From CAIZLB01 sp039795875 (lineage in GTDB: Bacteria; Patescibacteriota; Minisyncoccia; Phycocordibacterales; CAIZLB01): a stretch of DNA of 31,773 bases. The stretch covers positions 1-31,773 of the forward strand of contig JBDKKY010000009.1 in NCBI GenBank assembly GCA_039795875.1. The letters are read 5' to 3'. Below the pieces are notes generated by a model that saw nothing but the letters and a program-made list of their open reading frames with translations, was not told the DNA's origin and searched no databases. Position numbers and translations under genes: made by a program. Positions 23,276-29,564 of this stretch are shown here, piece after piece; positions within the stretch are counted from its first letter, which is position 1; the number at the start of each line of letters is the position of its first letter.

Positions 23276-23444
23276 TAACGGGGTTGCTAACCTGGCTCAA
23301 CAGGAACATACTGAAGATGTAGCGTGGATAACCCTCTTGTATCTGTATATGAGAAAGTCCTTTTCTAAAAGAGTTTGGCTACAAACTCGAGATACTAATT
23401 TATTCATTAGTACTTTATTAATTCTAAAAAATTAAAATAACTGT
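23276..23444 (+). promoter_or_regulatory. Structured leader, possible riboswitch, before the peptidoglycan-binding protein gene
   Basis: GGGTT (23281-23285) pairs with AACCC (23330-23334) and GCTA (23286-23289) with TAGC (23320-23323). They enclose CCTG-GCTCAA-CAGG (23291-23304) and ACAT-ACTGAAG-ATGT (23306-23320). GGTT can instead pair with AACC at 23289-23292, so two folds exclude each other. It lies about 110 nt upstream of the ATG. No known riboswitch class is recognised. Confidence 0.5.
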
Positions 23445-24077
23445 ATGAAAAATAATAAAACGGTATTGGGATTAGCATTACTTTTTGGTTTTGCACTAGC
23501 TGCAGCACTGCCTCTAACGGCATCGGCTGCTCTCTATCGAGAATTACAACTCGGAATGAGTGGATCAGACGTGTCTGAGTTGCAGGCATTCCTGGCAACA
23601 GATACCAGTATCTATCCACAAGGATCAGTCACAGGTTATTTCGGATTATTGACTAAAGCAGCCGTAGCGCGATATCAGTCCCGAAACGCAATCAGTCCTG
23701 TCGGACGAGTTGGCCCACAAACATTGGAATACATATTGTCACAAATGGGTGGCACTGTAGGTACAGTGTTTCCATGGTTTACAGGTATAAGTGTTATTCC
23801 TGGTAATTCTTCAGCCACTTTCAATATTAGTGCAAATACTAATGTAAGAGCTGCAGTTCACTATGGCACATCACCTGTTCCTGCATCAGAGAATGAATCT
23901 CAAGGATCAGTGACTCTAGGCGGCACACAGGCTCAAGTAAGTAACACATTGCAAACATCGCACAGTATCACAACTGGATTGCTACAACCAAACACGTTGT
24001 ACTACTATATTGCGCATATTGTAAATGCTAACGGAAAATCAAGTGTATGGTTTGGTAGATTTACTACTAGTAATTAG
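23445..24077 (+). CDS. Secreted peptidoglycan-binding domain protein
   Basis: A 210-residue exported protein. The signal peptide spans about residues 1-28, with cleavage after ASA. A peptidoglycan-binding type 1 repeat follows (LQLGMSGSDVSELQAFL, VTGYFGLLTKAAVARYQ, GRVGPQTLEYIL; residues 33-100), then a C-terminal fibronectin type III-like domain (about 110-208, with LQPNTLYYYIAHIVNANGKS near its end). It probably binds the cell wall and displays the C-terminal domain. The long upstream leader is structured. It is followed by a perfect 12-bp terminator. Confidence 0.9.
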   Translation: MKNNKTVLGLALLFGFALAAALPLTASAALYRELQLGMSGSDVSELQAFLATDTSIYPQGSVTGYFGLLTKAAVARYQSRNAISPVGRVGPQTLEYILSQMGGTVGTVFPWFTGISVIPGNSSATFNISANTNVRAAVHYGTSPVPASENESQGSVTLGGTQAQVSNTLQTSHSITTGLLQPNTLYYYIAHIVNANGKSSVWFGRFTTSN

Positions 24078-24116
24078 TCTGTGTATTCCTCATACTCCGT
24101 CATAAATTGATCAAAG

Positions 24117-24148
24117 AAAAAACCACCGAATGATTGCGGTGGTTTTTT
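24117..24148 (+). terminator. Terminator after the peptidoglycan-binding protein gene
   Basis: Perfect 12-bp stem AAAAAACCACCG/CGGTGGTTTTTT with an 8-base loop. Confidence 0.95.
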
Positions 24149-24164
24149 CGTGTATGAATTATGA

Positions 24165-24170
24165 TAGGAT
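24165..24170 (+). promoter_or_regulatory. -10 box TAGGAT, leaderless gene with GTG start
   Basis: TAGGAT ends 6 bases before GTG 24177, the spacing seen at most other leaderless genes here; this supports the GTG start. Confidence 0.55.
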
Positions 24171-24176
24171 TGGACT

Positions 24177-24704
24177 GTGCCAGGTTTTACCAAGAAAAAA
24201 GTAATAGTACGGGACCTAATGCAAAAAAGGTATACCTATGAATTGGTAGAACCCGTCGGTAAAAACTTTGATTCTGAATTTAAACCAGATCTGACTCCTA
24301 AGCAGATGCTGGAGCTCGGTGTCTTTGGGGGAATATATCTACGAGATTGTGTTAAAGAATTTTCTAAGGAATGGTTTACTAAAGCAAAGTTTGCACCAAA
24401 AGAGATTCATAAGCCAATCGCTTCTTTAAACTATTTTAAGAAAAATGCCAGTCAATCTTTACAAGTCTGGCAACAGAAAGGTTGGATATATAAAGAAGAC
24501 CCACGAGGATGGTTTCAGTGGTACTGTCGATATTATATGGGCCGCAGAATTCCTAAAGAGGATCGTAGGCAAATCAAAAGGTGGAAAGCTATCAAGCGAC
24601 ATATTATTCAAATTCAAAATAATTGTGAAGCTGGGAATATGATGTGCCGTCCAAAGCAAAGACAGGCGGTGTTGCACTGGGCATATGACAGCCGGCGAAT
24701 ATAG
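24177..24704 (+). CDS. Conserved-looking protein of unknown function
   Basis: A 175-residue soluble basic protein beginning VPGFTKKKVIVRDLMQKR at a GTG. Notable segments are LTPKQMLELGVFGGIYL, then a helical KNASQSLQVWQQKGWI and a Trp/Tyr/Arg-rich RGWFQWYCRYYMGRRIPKED segment followed by QIKRWKAIKRHIIQIQNNC. The pattern of invariant-looking Trp, Arg and Gly suggests an ancient conserved family, but I cannot name its function. Its TAG stop abuts the stop of the opposing TspO-like gene with no base between. Confidence 0.75.
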   Translation: MPGFTKKKVIVRDLMQKRYTYELVEPVGKNFDSEFKPDLTPKQMLELGVFGGIYLRDCVKEFSKEWFTKAKFAPKEIHKPIASLNYFKKNASQSLQVWQQKGWIYKEDPRGWFQWYCRYYMGRRIPKEDRRQIKRWKAIKRHIIQIQNNCEAGNMMCRPKQRQAVLHWAYDSRRI

Positions 24705-25103
24705 CTACCGATTGATGTAGGTAATTGTCAATTGTAGACATGTTGCAAATGTGACCCAGAGTAGATAAGGAATTTGTATATACGTAATCCACCGTGCGTG
24801 AGAGAAAATTGCAATCATGGCCCAGACCAAAGTCCCAAGAACTAGGATGATATCAAGTGCTGCTAAACCGTTACTTTTTAATCCAAACTGTATCGGAGTG
24901 AAGATGAGATTGAAAACAATATTTAAAATAAAAGGTAACGCCACAATAAATGGTATCTGTTTGTGAAATGCCATCCAAAATACTTTTCCAAAAGAAATAG
25001 TAATCAAGACATATAAACATGTCCACACTGGTCCAAATAACCATGAAGGTGGTGCCCATGTTGGTTTGGCTAATTTTGAATACCAGGCGTAGTTTTGATT
25101 CAT
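24705..25103 (-). CDS. TspO/MBR family protein lacking the first membrane segment
   Basis: A 132-residue membrane protein. It opens with the TspO signature WYSKLAKPTWAPPSWLFGPVWTCLY (residues 7-31), which in the family follows the first transmembrane helix. Here the ATG at 25103 comes just before it and the upstream frame is not hydrophobic, so only four of the usual five helices remain. TspO proteins bind tetrapyrroles or steroids. Minus-strand TATACT (25110-25115) ends 6 bases before the ATG, which supports this start. Confidence 0.88.
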   Translation of the reverse strand: MNQNYAWYSKLAKPTWAPPSWLFGPVWTCLYVLITISFGKVFWMAFHKQIPFIVALPFILNIVFNLIFTPIQFGLKSNGLAALDIILVLGTLVWAMIAIFSHARWITYIQIPYLLWVTFATCLQLTITYINR

Positions 25104-25109
25104 GGATAT

Positions 25110-25115
25110 AGTATA
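25110..25115 (-). promoter_or_regulatory. -10 box TATACT, leaderless TspO-like gene
   Basis: Minus strand, 6-base spacer to ATG 25103. Confidence 0.75.
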
Positions 25116-25188
25116 TCTTATATCTATTGCAATAATAATAGGAACACATGTCAATAAACACGTAGATCTTTATCCCAACTATGCCAAA

Positions 25189-25428
25189 TAAAAAACCTTC
25201 CGAAGAAGGGGTGAGACTCGTTGCAGGTAGGTTCTAAGTTTTGCGTGTCTACTGACAAAATGTTGGGGGAGTGGAAGCAGCCCCGAGAGACGCATGCCGG
25301 GAGAAAGGCGATCCCGATCAAACTTGTACTTGTGCGTGCGATAGACCGTTTGAGAGTACGGTCGACTTGGTTACTTCTAACCTGGACTGTCCAGTAGAAT
25401 TGGCCGGGCACTGCCTGCAACGAGCTCG
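25189..25428 (-). ncRNA. Candidate structured noncoding RNA of about 240 nt
   Basis: The minus strand has its own promoter (below) and a UUCG-capped terminator at the 3' end. The two ends pair through a perfect 11-bp inverted repeat: CCTGCAACGAG at 25414-25424 and CTCGTTGCAGG at 25217-25227. Inside are local hairpins in the RNA: CUGGA-CAG-UCCAG, GGUUA-GAAG-UAACC, GACCGU-loop-ACGGUC and CGGGA-loop-UCCCG. The ORF that spans it starts at TTG, reads through the terminator and has unlikely composition. A closed stem with a structured interior recalls 6S RNA, but no sequence signature of 6S, RNase P, tmRNA or SRP RNA was found. Confidence 0.65.
25190..25209 (-). terminator. Terminator of the candidate ncRNA
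   Basis: Minus strand: CCTTC-TTCG-GAAGG followed by six T. Confidence 0.9.
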
Positions 25429-25434
25429 AAAATT

Positions 25435-25463
25435 AGTATACATATGAGGGATGTGGTTGTCTA
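25435..25463 (-). promoter_or_regulatory. Promoter of the candidate ncRNA
   Basis: Minus strand: -35 TAGACA (25458-25463), 17-bp spacer, -10 TATACT (25435-25440). Start expected near 25428. Confidence 0.75.
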
Positions 25464-25482
25464 GAGGTCCGATTTTTCATGA

Positions 25483-25488
25483 TATAAT
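25483..25488 (+). promoter_or_regulatory. -10 box TATAAT, leaderless TrmB-like gene
   Basis: 9-base spacer to ATG 25498. Divergent from the ncRNA promoter. Confidence 0.7.
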
Positions 25489-25497
25489 CTCTGTACT

Positions 25498-26268
25498 ATG
25501 AGACACTTCGCTATAGACGAATATTTAAAACATCTAGGCTTCAGTGAAAAAGAAACAGAGGTCTACGAATACTTGCTTGAAGCTGGTATGGCTAGTCCAT
25601 TGGCTATCAGCAAAGGTATAAAAATAAAACGTTCAACTGTATATGCCGCTCTTGATGAATTGGCCAATAAAGGATTGGTGCGCGAGATCAAACATGAGCA
25701 CAAAGATGTATTCATCGCTGAAGATCCGGAGCGCATCAAGATTCTTTTGGAAGAAGCAAAAAATAAAACAGAAGAAATGTCGAGTGTTTTCAGTGAGTCC
25801 ATCCCACGTATCCGGGCGTTCATGAAAAAACCGGGTGGCGCACCAACATTAAAATTTTATCAAGGTAGGGATGCAATTCAGGCATCGATGATAGAGTTTG
25901 TTCACAATCCAGGATTAAAAGAATCTTTGGACTACGGTGTGTTTTCTTTGGATGTAGTACATCAGATGTTTGGCAATAAAGGTTGGGTCTCGTATGTCAC
26001 CGAACGTATAAAAGAGAACGATGTCTACAAAGTTATTTACACTTCAGAAGAAGGAGAGTTGCCCGACTCACATTTTAAAGAATCTTTGAAGATAGATCAG
26101 TCAAAGTATCCACTTTCTTGTGATATTGGTATTTATAAAGAAGAAGTTCGTATTCATATGATGGGGGATAATGCATATGGAATCTGCATTGAGTCAAAAC
26201 AATTGGCGGAGACTCTAGGATCGATTATTCGTCTAGTAATGGACAACCAAAGACAAAATCAAAAATAA
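25498..26268 (+). CDS. TrmB family transcriptional regulator
   Basis: A 256-residue DNA-binding regulator. A winged helix-turn-helix spans about residues 12-75 (LGFSEKETEVYEYLLEAG, RSTVYAALDELANKGLV), followed by a coiled-coil linker (EEAKNKTEEMSSVFSESIPRI) and a C-terminal effector domain (TLKFYQGRDAIQASMIEF and onward, with the IYTSEEGELPDSHF segment). TrmB regulators often respond to sugars; the ligand here is unknown. It may control its own promoter or the divergent ncRNA. A second TrmB-like gene lies at the right end of the window. Confidence 0.88.
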   Translation: MRHFAIDEYLKHLGFSEKETEVYEYLLEAGMASPLAISKGIKIKRSTVYAALDELANKGLVREIKHEHKDVFIAEDPERIKILLEEAKNKTEEMSSVFSESIPRIRAFMKKPGGAPTLKFYQGRDAIQASMIEFVHNPGLKESLDYGVFSLDVVHQMFGNKGWVSYVTERIKENDVYKVIYTSEEGELPDSHFKESLKIDQSKYPLSCDIGIYKEEVRIHMMGDNAYGICIESKQLAETLGSIIRLVMDNQRQNQK

Positions 26269-26309
26269 ATTCTAAATAAAAATAGAATAAAGATTCTATG
26301 AAGTTGGTC

Positions 26310-26338
26310 AAAATACCCTTATAAACAAAGGGTATTTT
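26310..26338. terminator. Terminator after the TrmB-like gene
   Basis: Perfect 9-bp stem AAAATACCC/GGGTATTTT with an 11-base loop. The U-tract is within the stem arm, so it could work on both strands. Confidence 0.75.
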
Positions 26339-26398
26339 ACGTATACGCCTTTTGTATATTTTGAATTGTAATCTTATATTTTTTTCTGAAAAAATATT

Positions 26399-26426
26399 TT
26401 GACATATTGTACTTTGTTGCAATACT
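26399..26426 (+). promoter_or_regulatory. Promoter of unit H (SPFH gene)
   Basis: -35 TTGACA (26399-26404), 16-bp spacer, -10 AATACT with extended TG (26421-26426). It predicts a leader of about 135 nt. Confidence 0.75.
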
Positions 26427-26432
26427 AATCTC

Positions 26433-26567
26433 AGAACGAACTTTGACAGCGAGTGGTATGTAAGACAACTGAACAGAATTCGCGACAGCAATGCATCCGG
26501 ATACGTAGATGGATGCAACGCTGTTTCGAATCATCGACTCAGTAAACCCAAATACAACACGCACTAT
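26433..26567 (+). promoter_or_regulatory. Structured, C/A-rich leader of unit H
   Basis: Hairpin at 26485-26524: ACAGC/GCTGT and GCATCC/GGATGC stems separated by a symmetric AAT/AAC loop. The last 33 nt before the ATG hold three G and no Shine-Dalgarno. The order (hairpin, then C/A-rich stretch) is as in unit B. Confidence 0.6.
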
Positions 26568-27875
26568 ATGACTAAATCTAGAATCGTTCTGGCCCTTATC
26601 CTGATCGGGATAATTGCCTTCATCGAGTTCGTTATACTCACTCCTACCGATCAACTCATCAGCCCCAAGATGGGGATCAATCAGGTCAACGGTGATGATC
26701 TTGACGGCTTGAAGCTGCGAAGCTTGCAAGAAGCCAAGAACACCGTCACGTTGATCTGTGGTACGCTCTACGGGCTTGTCGCCCTGTGGCTGTTCAAGCC
26801 GCTGATTTTGCGGCTGTGGAAATCTGGCAACAAAGCACCAGTCACCAATCTGATTCTGATTGGTTTGGCTTCGACCACGATGGTCAGCTGTATGAAGCCG
26901 TACGACAAACCTGAGTACGTCGAGATCAACAACAATGAAACCGCTTTCGTGTTTCCGCTTGAGGGTGACACGAAAGAGCAGGCCAAGTTCCAGAGCAAGG
27001 AACACCTGCAGCAAGCCAAAGTGGCTGCTAAACGTATTCAGATCACGCACCGGTGGAATCAAACCGCCCGTGGCGAAAGCAACGGCGAGTGGATACCTTC
27101 CATTCGTGTGATCAAAGTTGACCGCTCGCCAGTGACTCGTAACTGGCAAGCTGCGGCCGGTGGTGCCCAAACCAAAGGACAAGAGAAAGATACGGCCATC
27201 TGGGTCGAGTCTGCCGACAGCGTCGGCTTCTCCATGGGCTTTGCCTGTACCGCGTATGTGACGGAAGAAGATTCCGCTACGTTTCTGTATTGGTATCCGA
27301 GTGGTAGCCTGGCTATCGTGATGGACACCGAGATCAGGGCTCGCATACAGCAAGGTGCTGCCGAGGTCTCTGCTAAGTACCCGCTGGATATTCTTCGCGG
27401 GAAAAAGCAGGAGATCATAGACAGTATTCGTACTGATGTGACGGTGTTCTTCAAAGAGCGCGGTATCACGATCACCACTGTTGGTATGTTCGGCGGTATG
27501 ACGTACGAAAACACGAAGATACAGGAGGCCATAGACTCCGTCTTCATTGCTCAGCAGGAAAAAGAAAAAGCCAAGGCGGCTTTCGAGGCTCAGGAAAAGC
27601 TGAACGCTACTGTCACGCTGGCGGCGCAAGCTCAAGCTGACAAAAAACGCATCGAGGCTGAAGGTGAAGCCAAAGCCATCGATGCGGTGCAAAAAGCGTT
27701 GCAACAAGCTGGACCTCTGTACATTCAGCGCGAGTTCATTACGCGCTGGGACGGCAAGTTCCCTGAGTACTACCTGGGAGGCGGTGCTGGTGGCCCCTCT
27801 CTGCTCCTCGGAGTTCCTGCTCCGACACCAGGCAAGGTGGAACACTCCACTGAGCCTACCCCTACTAAGAACTGA
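26568..27875 (+). CDS. GC-rich unit H: SPFH (band 7/prohibitin) domain protein
   Basis: A 435-residue protein. Two N-terminal membrane segments (about residues 5-24 and 60-78) and a third hydrophobic stretch ending in S-C-M-K near residue 112 precede the SPFH domain. The domain includes VKVDRSPVTRNW-like sequence near 180, DSVGFSMGFACTAYV, and a later helix IRTDVTVFFKERGITITTVGMFGG. A long Ala/Glu/Lys-rich coiled coil (about 325-385, AQQEKEKAKAAFEAQEKL) is typical of prohibitins, which form membrane-bound rings. The KVDRSPVTR region resembles phage-encoded prohibitin-like proteins as far as I recall. It is the only plus-strand member of the GC-rich class. Confidence 0.85.
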   Translation: MTKSRIVLALILIGIIAFIEFVILTPTDQLISPKMGINQVNGDDLDGLKLRSLQEAKNTVTLICGTLYGLVALWLFKPLILRLWKSGNKAPVTNLILIGLASTTMVSCMKPYDKPEYVEINNNETAFVFPLEGDTKEQAKFQSKEHLQQAKVAAKRIQITHRWNQTARGESNGEWIPSIRVIKVDRSPVTRNWQAAAGGAQTKGQEKDTAIWVESADSVGFSMGFACTAYVTEEDSATFLYWYPSGSLAIVMDTEIRARIQQGAAEVSAKYPLDILRGKKQEIIDSIRTDVTVFFKERGITITTVGMFGGMTYENTKIQEAIDSVFIAQQEKEKAKAAFEAQEKLNATVTLAAQAQADKKRIEAEGEAKAIDAVQKALQQAGPLYIQREFITRWDGKFPEYYLGGGAGGPSLLLGVPAPTPGKVEHSTEPTPTKN

Positions 27876-27911
27876 GGTTCTCTGAGGGAGATGCATTGAG
27901 TGCATCATCGG

Positions 27912-27943
27912 GCGTTCGGTCAGCAATGACCGGACGCTTTTTT
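27912..27943 (+). terminator. Terminator of unit H
   Basis: GCGT and CGGTCA pair with TGACCG and ACGC around a GCAA tetraloop, followed by six T. A smaller hairpin GATGCA/TGCATC lies just upstream. Confidence 0.93.
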
Positions 27944-27958
27944 ATTTCCGTAAACATA

Positions 27959-28435
27959 CTATTCTCCATCAAATGCCTTCTGCAATGCCGATACATCAAT
28001 CTTTACCATCTTCATCATCGCCTGCATCACTCGGGCTGATTGTTCAGGTGTGCCCTTACTCATCAGCTCAGGCAATTGTTGTGGTACAACTTGCCATGAC
28101 AGGCCGAATTTATCTTTTAACCAACCACATTGTGATTCTTGTCCACCGTCGGCTAAAAGTTTTTCCCAATAATAATCAACCTCAGTTTGGTCTTTGCAAT
28201 CGACCATAAAAGAGATAGATTCGTTAAATTTGAACATCGGGCCGGCATTCATAGCTGTGAACTTTGATCCGTCAAGTTCGAAAGAAACAATTTGTACTGT
28301 TTGTTTTTCATCAGGACCAGTATTTTCCATTTCCTCTTGTCCTAGGATTTTGGAATTGGGAAAAATAGAAGTATATAGCTTTGCTGCCTCTAGTGCCTGC
28401 GTGTCGTACCAAAGGAAAGGGGTTACTTTTGTCAT
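27959..28435 (-). CDS. PhnB-like VOC protein (3-demethylubiquinone methyltransferase-like fold)
   Basis: A 158-residue protein with the hallmark start TPFLWYDTQALEAAKLYTSIFPNSK, then TVQIVSFELDGSKFTAMNAGPMFKFNESISFMV, the CKDQTEVDYYWEKL helix and GWLKDKFGLSWQVVPQQL. This is the PhnB/YjdN type of VOC fold, often named after a methyltransferase although no such activity is shown. The ATG at 28435 lies 16 bp from the opposing ATG at 28452; the -10 TATAAT (28445-28450) ends 9 bases upstream. Not an operon with neighbours. Confidence 0.88.
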   Translation of the reverse strand: MTKVTPFLWYDTQALEAAKLYTSIFPNSKILGQEEMENTGPDEKQTVQIVSFELDGSKFTAMNAGPMFKFNESISFMVDCKDQTEVDYYWEKLLADGGQESQCGWLKDKFGLSWQVVPQQLPELMSKGTPEQSARVMQAMMKMVKIDVSALQKAFDGE

Positions 28436-28454
28436 GATATACTTATTATATATG
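28433..28454. promoter_or_regulatory. Interlocked divergent leaderless promoters
   Basis: The start codons of the PhnB-like gene (28435, minus) and the next gene (28452, plus) are 16 bp apart. The plus -10 TATACT (28438-28443) and minus -10 TATAAT (28445-28450) both fit in that gap side by side, so each lies in the other's spacer. Confidence 0.75.
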
Positions 28455-29027
28455 ACATCGCTAGAACATCAAGATTTTGGATCTGATAGAGAATTGTCCA
28501 CAGAGACTAGAGAGAAGTTAGAGTCCATGAGTAATATCCAATTGGCTTATAAACTGGCTCATCATTTGGCCTACTCATATGATGTGGGAGGACACTCTGT
28601 TGGACGCAGTCAGCGTTCCGAGTTGTTAGATATGTTTATGCATCTCAATCGGACGGAAGATGTGCCTGGAGTAGATCAATTTACATTATCTGAATATATA
28701 CAACAGGAAGCAGCAAAGAGAGATATAGGCGTGTCACCTTCTTTGCTTCATGCAGAATGCGATACACAAAATCCTAAAGTTATGTCAGCTATCGTATTAC
28801 ACGTATTGATGCGACACTATAAAGAACAAGTTGGTGTCAACGACTCTCTGGCAGCACAATCCGGAGTGAGTTCGAATGACATCAATTTTAGTTTTAAACG
28901 AGAATTGCCGATGATTACATTGATATATAACTTGTATATCAGCCAATTAGAATTTTCTGAGGCGGAGTTGAGTGGTTTGGCGGAAGGGTATACAGTAGAG
29001 GCGCTGAGGGAGATGGTTGCACAATGA
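28452..29027 (+). CDS. Soluble protein of unknown function
   Basis: A 191-residue acidic, mostly helical protein. Recognisable points are a helix with LAYKLAHHLAYSYDVGGH, two histidines near residue 38, a loop VGRSQRSELLDMF, and a C-terminal helical half (ELPMITLIYNLYISQLEF). No family is recognised. The start at ATG 28452 is set by TATACT 8 bases upstream; the longer frame from 28194 overlaps the PhnB-like gene and is not used. Predicted leaderless. Confidence 0.7.
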   Translation: MTSLEHQDFGSDRELSTETREKLESMSNIQLAYKLAHHLAYSYDVGGHSVGRSQRSELLDMFMHLNRTEDVPGVDQFTLSEYIQQEAAKRDIGVSPSLLHAECDTQNPKVMSAIVLHVLMRHYKEQVGVNDSLAAQSGVSSNDINFSFKRELPMITLIYNLYISQLEFSEAELSGLAEGYTVEALREMVAQ

Positions 29028-29069
29028 AAATCCTTTAACAGTTCTCCAGGAATATTTGAGGTGTCATTT

Positions 29070-29075
29070 TATAAG
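29070..29075 (+). promoter_or_regulatory. -10 box TATAAG of the PemK-like gene
   Basis: 9-base spacer to ATG 29085. Weak match, no clear -35. Confidence 0.45.
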
Positions 29076-29084
29076 ATAAATGGT

Positions 29085-29459
29085 ATGAATATATTCACAA
29101 TCTGGAACACCTACAAAGAAAACCTAGATAAGAGATTATCTGTGCCTGTATTTCACTCTAGAGAAATCTGGTGGTGTGCACTCGGTAAAAATATTGGTCA
29201 CGAGCAGGATGGGAAAAATGAATTATTTGAGAGACCTGTGTTGATTTTACAAAAGTTTAGTAAAGAAGTCTGTGTGGTTATACCTATTACATCTACTGAT
29301 AAAGAAGGTAAATATTATTATGAATTAGAAATGTCTGACTCTAGAGTGATATTAAGTCAGATACGGTTGATTAGTGCAAAGAGATTATTGCGCTTTATTA
29401 AAACTATATCCCGAACTGAATTTAATATAATTAAACAAAAAGTGAAAGATCTTCTGTAA
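29085..29459 (+). CDS. PemK/MazF-like toxin family protein without a neighbouring antitoxin
   Basis: A 124-residue protein with the MazF fold pattern: SREIWWCALGKNIGHEQDG (usual form R-G-D/E-I-W), then FERPVLILQKF, CVVIPITSTDKEG and a strand DSRVILSQIRLISAKRLL, with C-terminal helix FNIIKQKVKDLL. MazF-type toxins are mRNA endonucleases, but family members without antitoxin exist. The gene just upstream is larger than a typical MazE and shows no antitoxin features. The ATG at 29085 is preferred to the upstream GTG 29061, given the -10 box position. Confidence 0.82.
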   Translation: MNIFTIWNTYKENLDKRLSVPVFHSREIWWCALGKNIGHEQDGKNELFERPVLILQKFSKEVCVVIPITSTDKEGKYYYELEMSDSRVILSQIRLISAKRLLRFIKTISRTEFNIIKQKVKDLL

Positions 29460-29467
29460 AAACGAAA

Positions 29468-29484
29468 ACCTCCACAAAGGAGGT
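29468..29484 (+). terminator. Hairpin after the PemK-like gene
   Basis: ACCTCC/GGAGGT stem with an ACAAA loop. The following T-tract is weak, so termination strength is uncertain. The 80 bases after it hold no gene. Confidence 0.6.
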
Positions 29485-29564
29485 CTTCTCAGTTGGTACT
29501 TCCTATTGCTAGGTGACCATTTATGAATATAAGTATATCAATTTGTAATATTGAGTCAAGAGGC

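Noticed and set aside
23310..23316. CTGAAGA resembling the hammerhead core CTGANGA
   Set aside because: No fitting GAAA partner and no stem II/III arrangement around a cleavage site could be built.
25265..25315. Plus-strand similarity to SRP RNA (GGAAGCAGCC and TGCCGGGA)
   Set aside because: The GGAA-loop hairpin and symmetric loops required for SRP RNA are missing and the transcript is predicted from the other strand; a chance match.
25151..25420. 89-residue minus-strand frame across the candidate ncRNA
   Set aside because: It starts at TTG inside the end-pairing stem, reads through the terminator, has no leader and an odd composition. The RNA interpretation explains the region better.
26505..26535. 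GTTTCGAATC resembling a tRNA T-loop
   Set aside because: No acceptor stem, D-arm or anticodon arm could be found around it. No tRNA or rRNA was seen anywhere in the window.
26337..27926. 529-codon open frame on the minus strand opposite the SPFH gene
   Set aside because: It is antisense to a gene with clear SPFH and coiled-coil features, includes the terminator, and its translation has Phe/Leu runs and no domain. It is an effect of high-GC codon use.
28194..28451. Longer N-terminus for the gene at 28452
   Set aside because: It would overlap the PhnB-like gene for 240 bases and its translation is antisense-like; the -10 box supports 28452.
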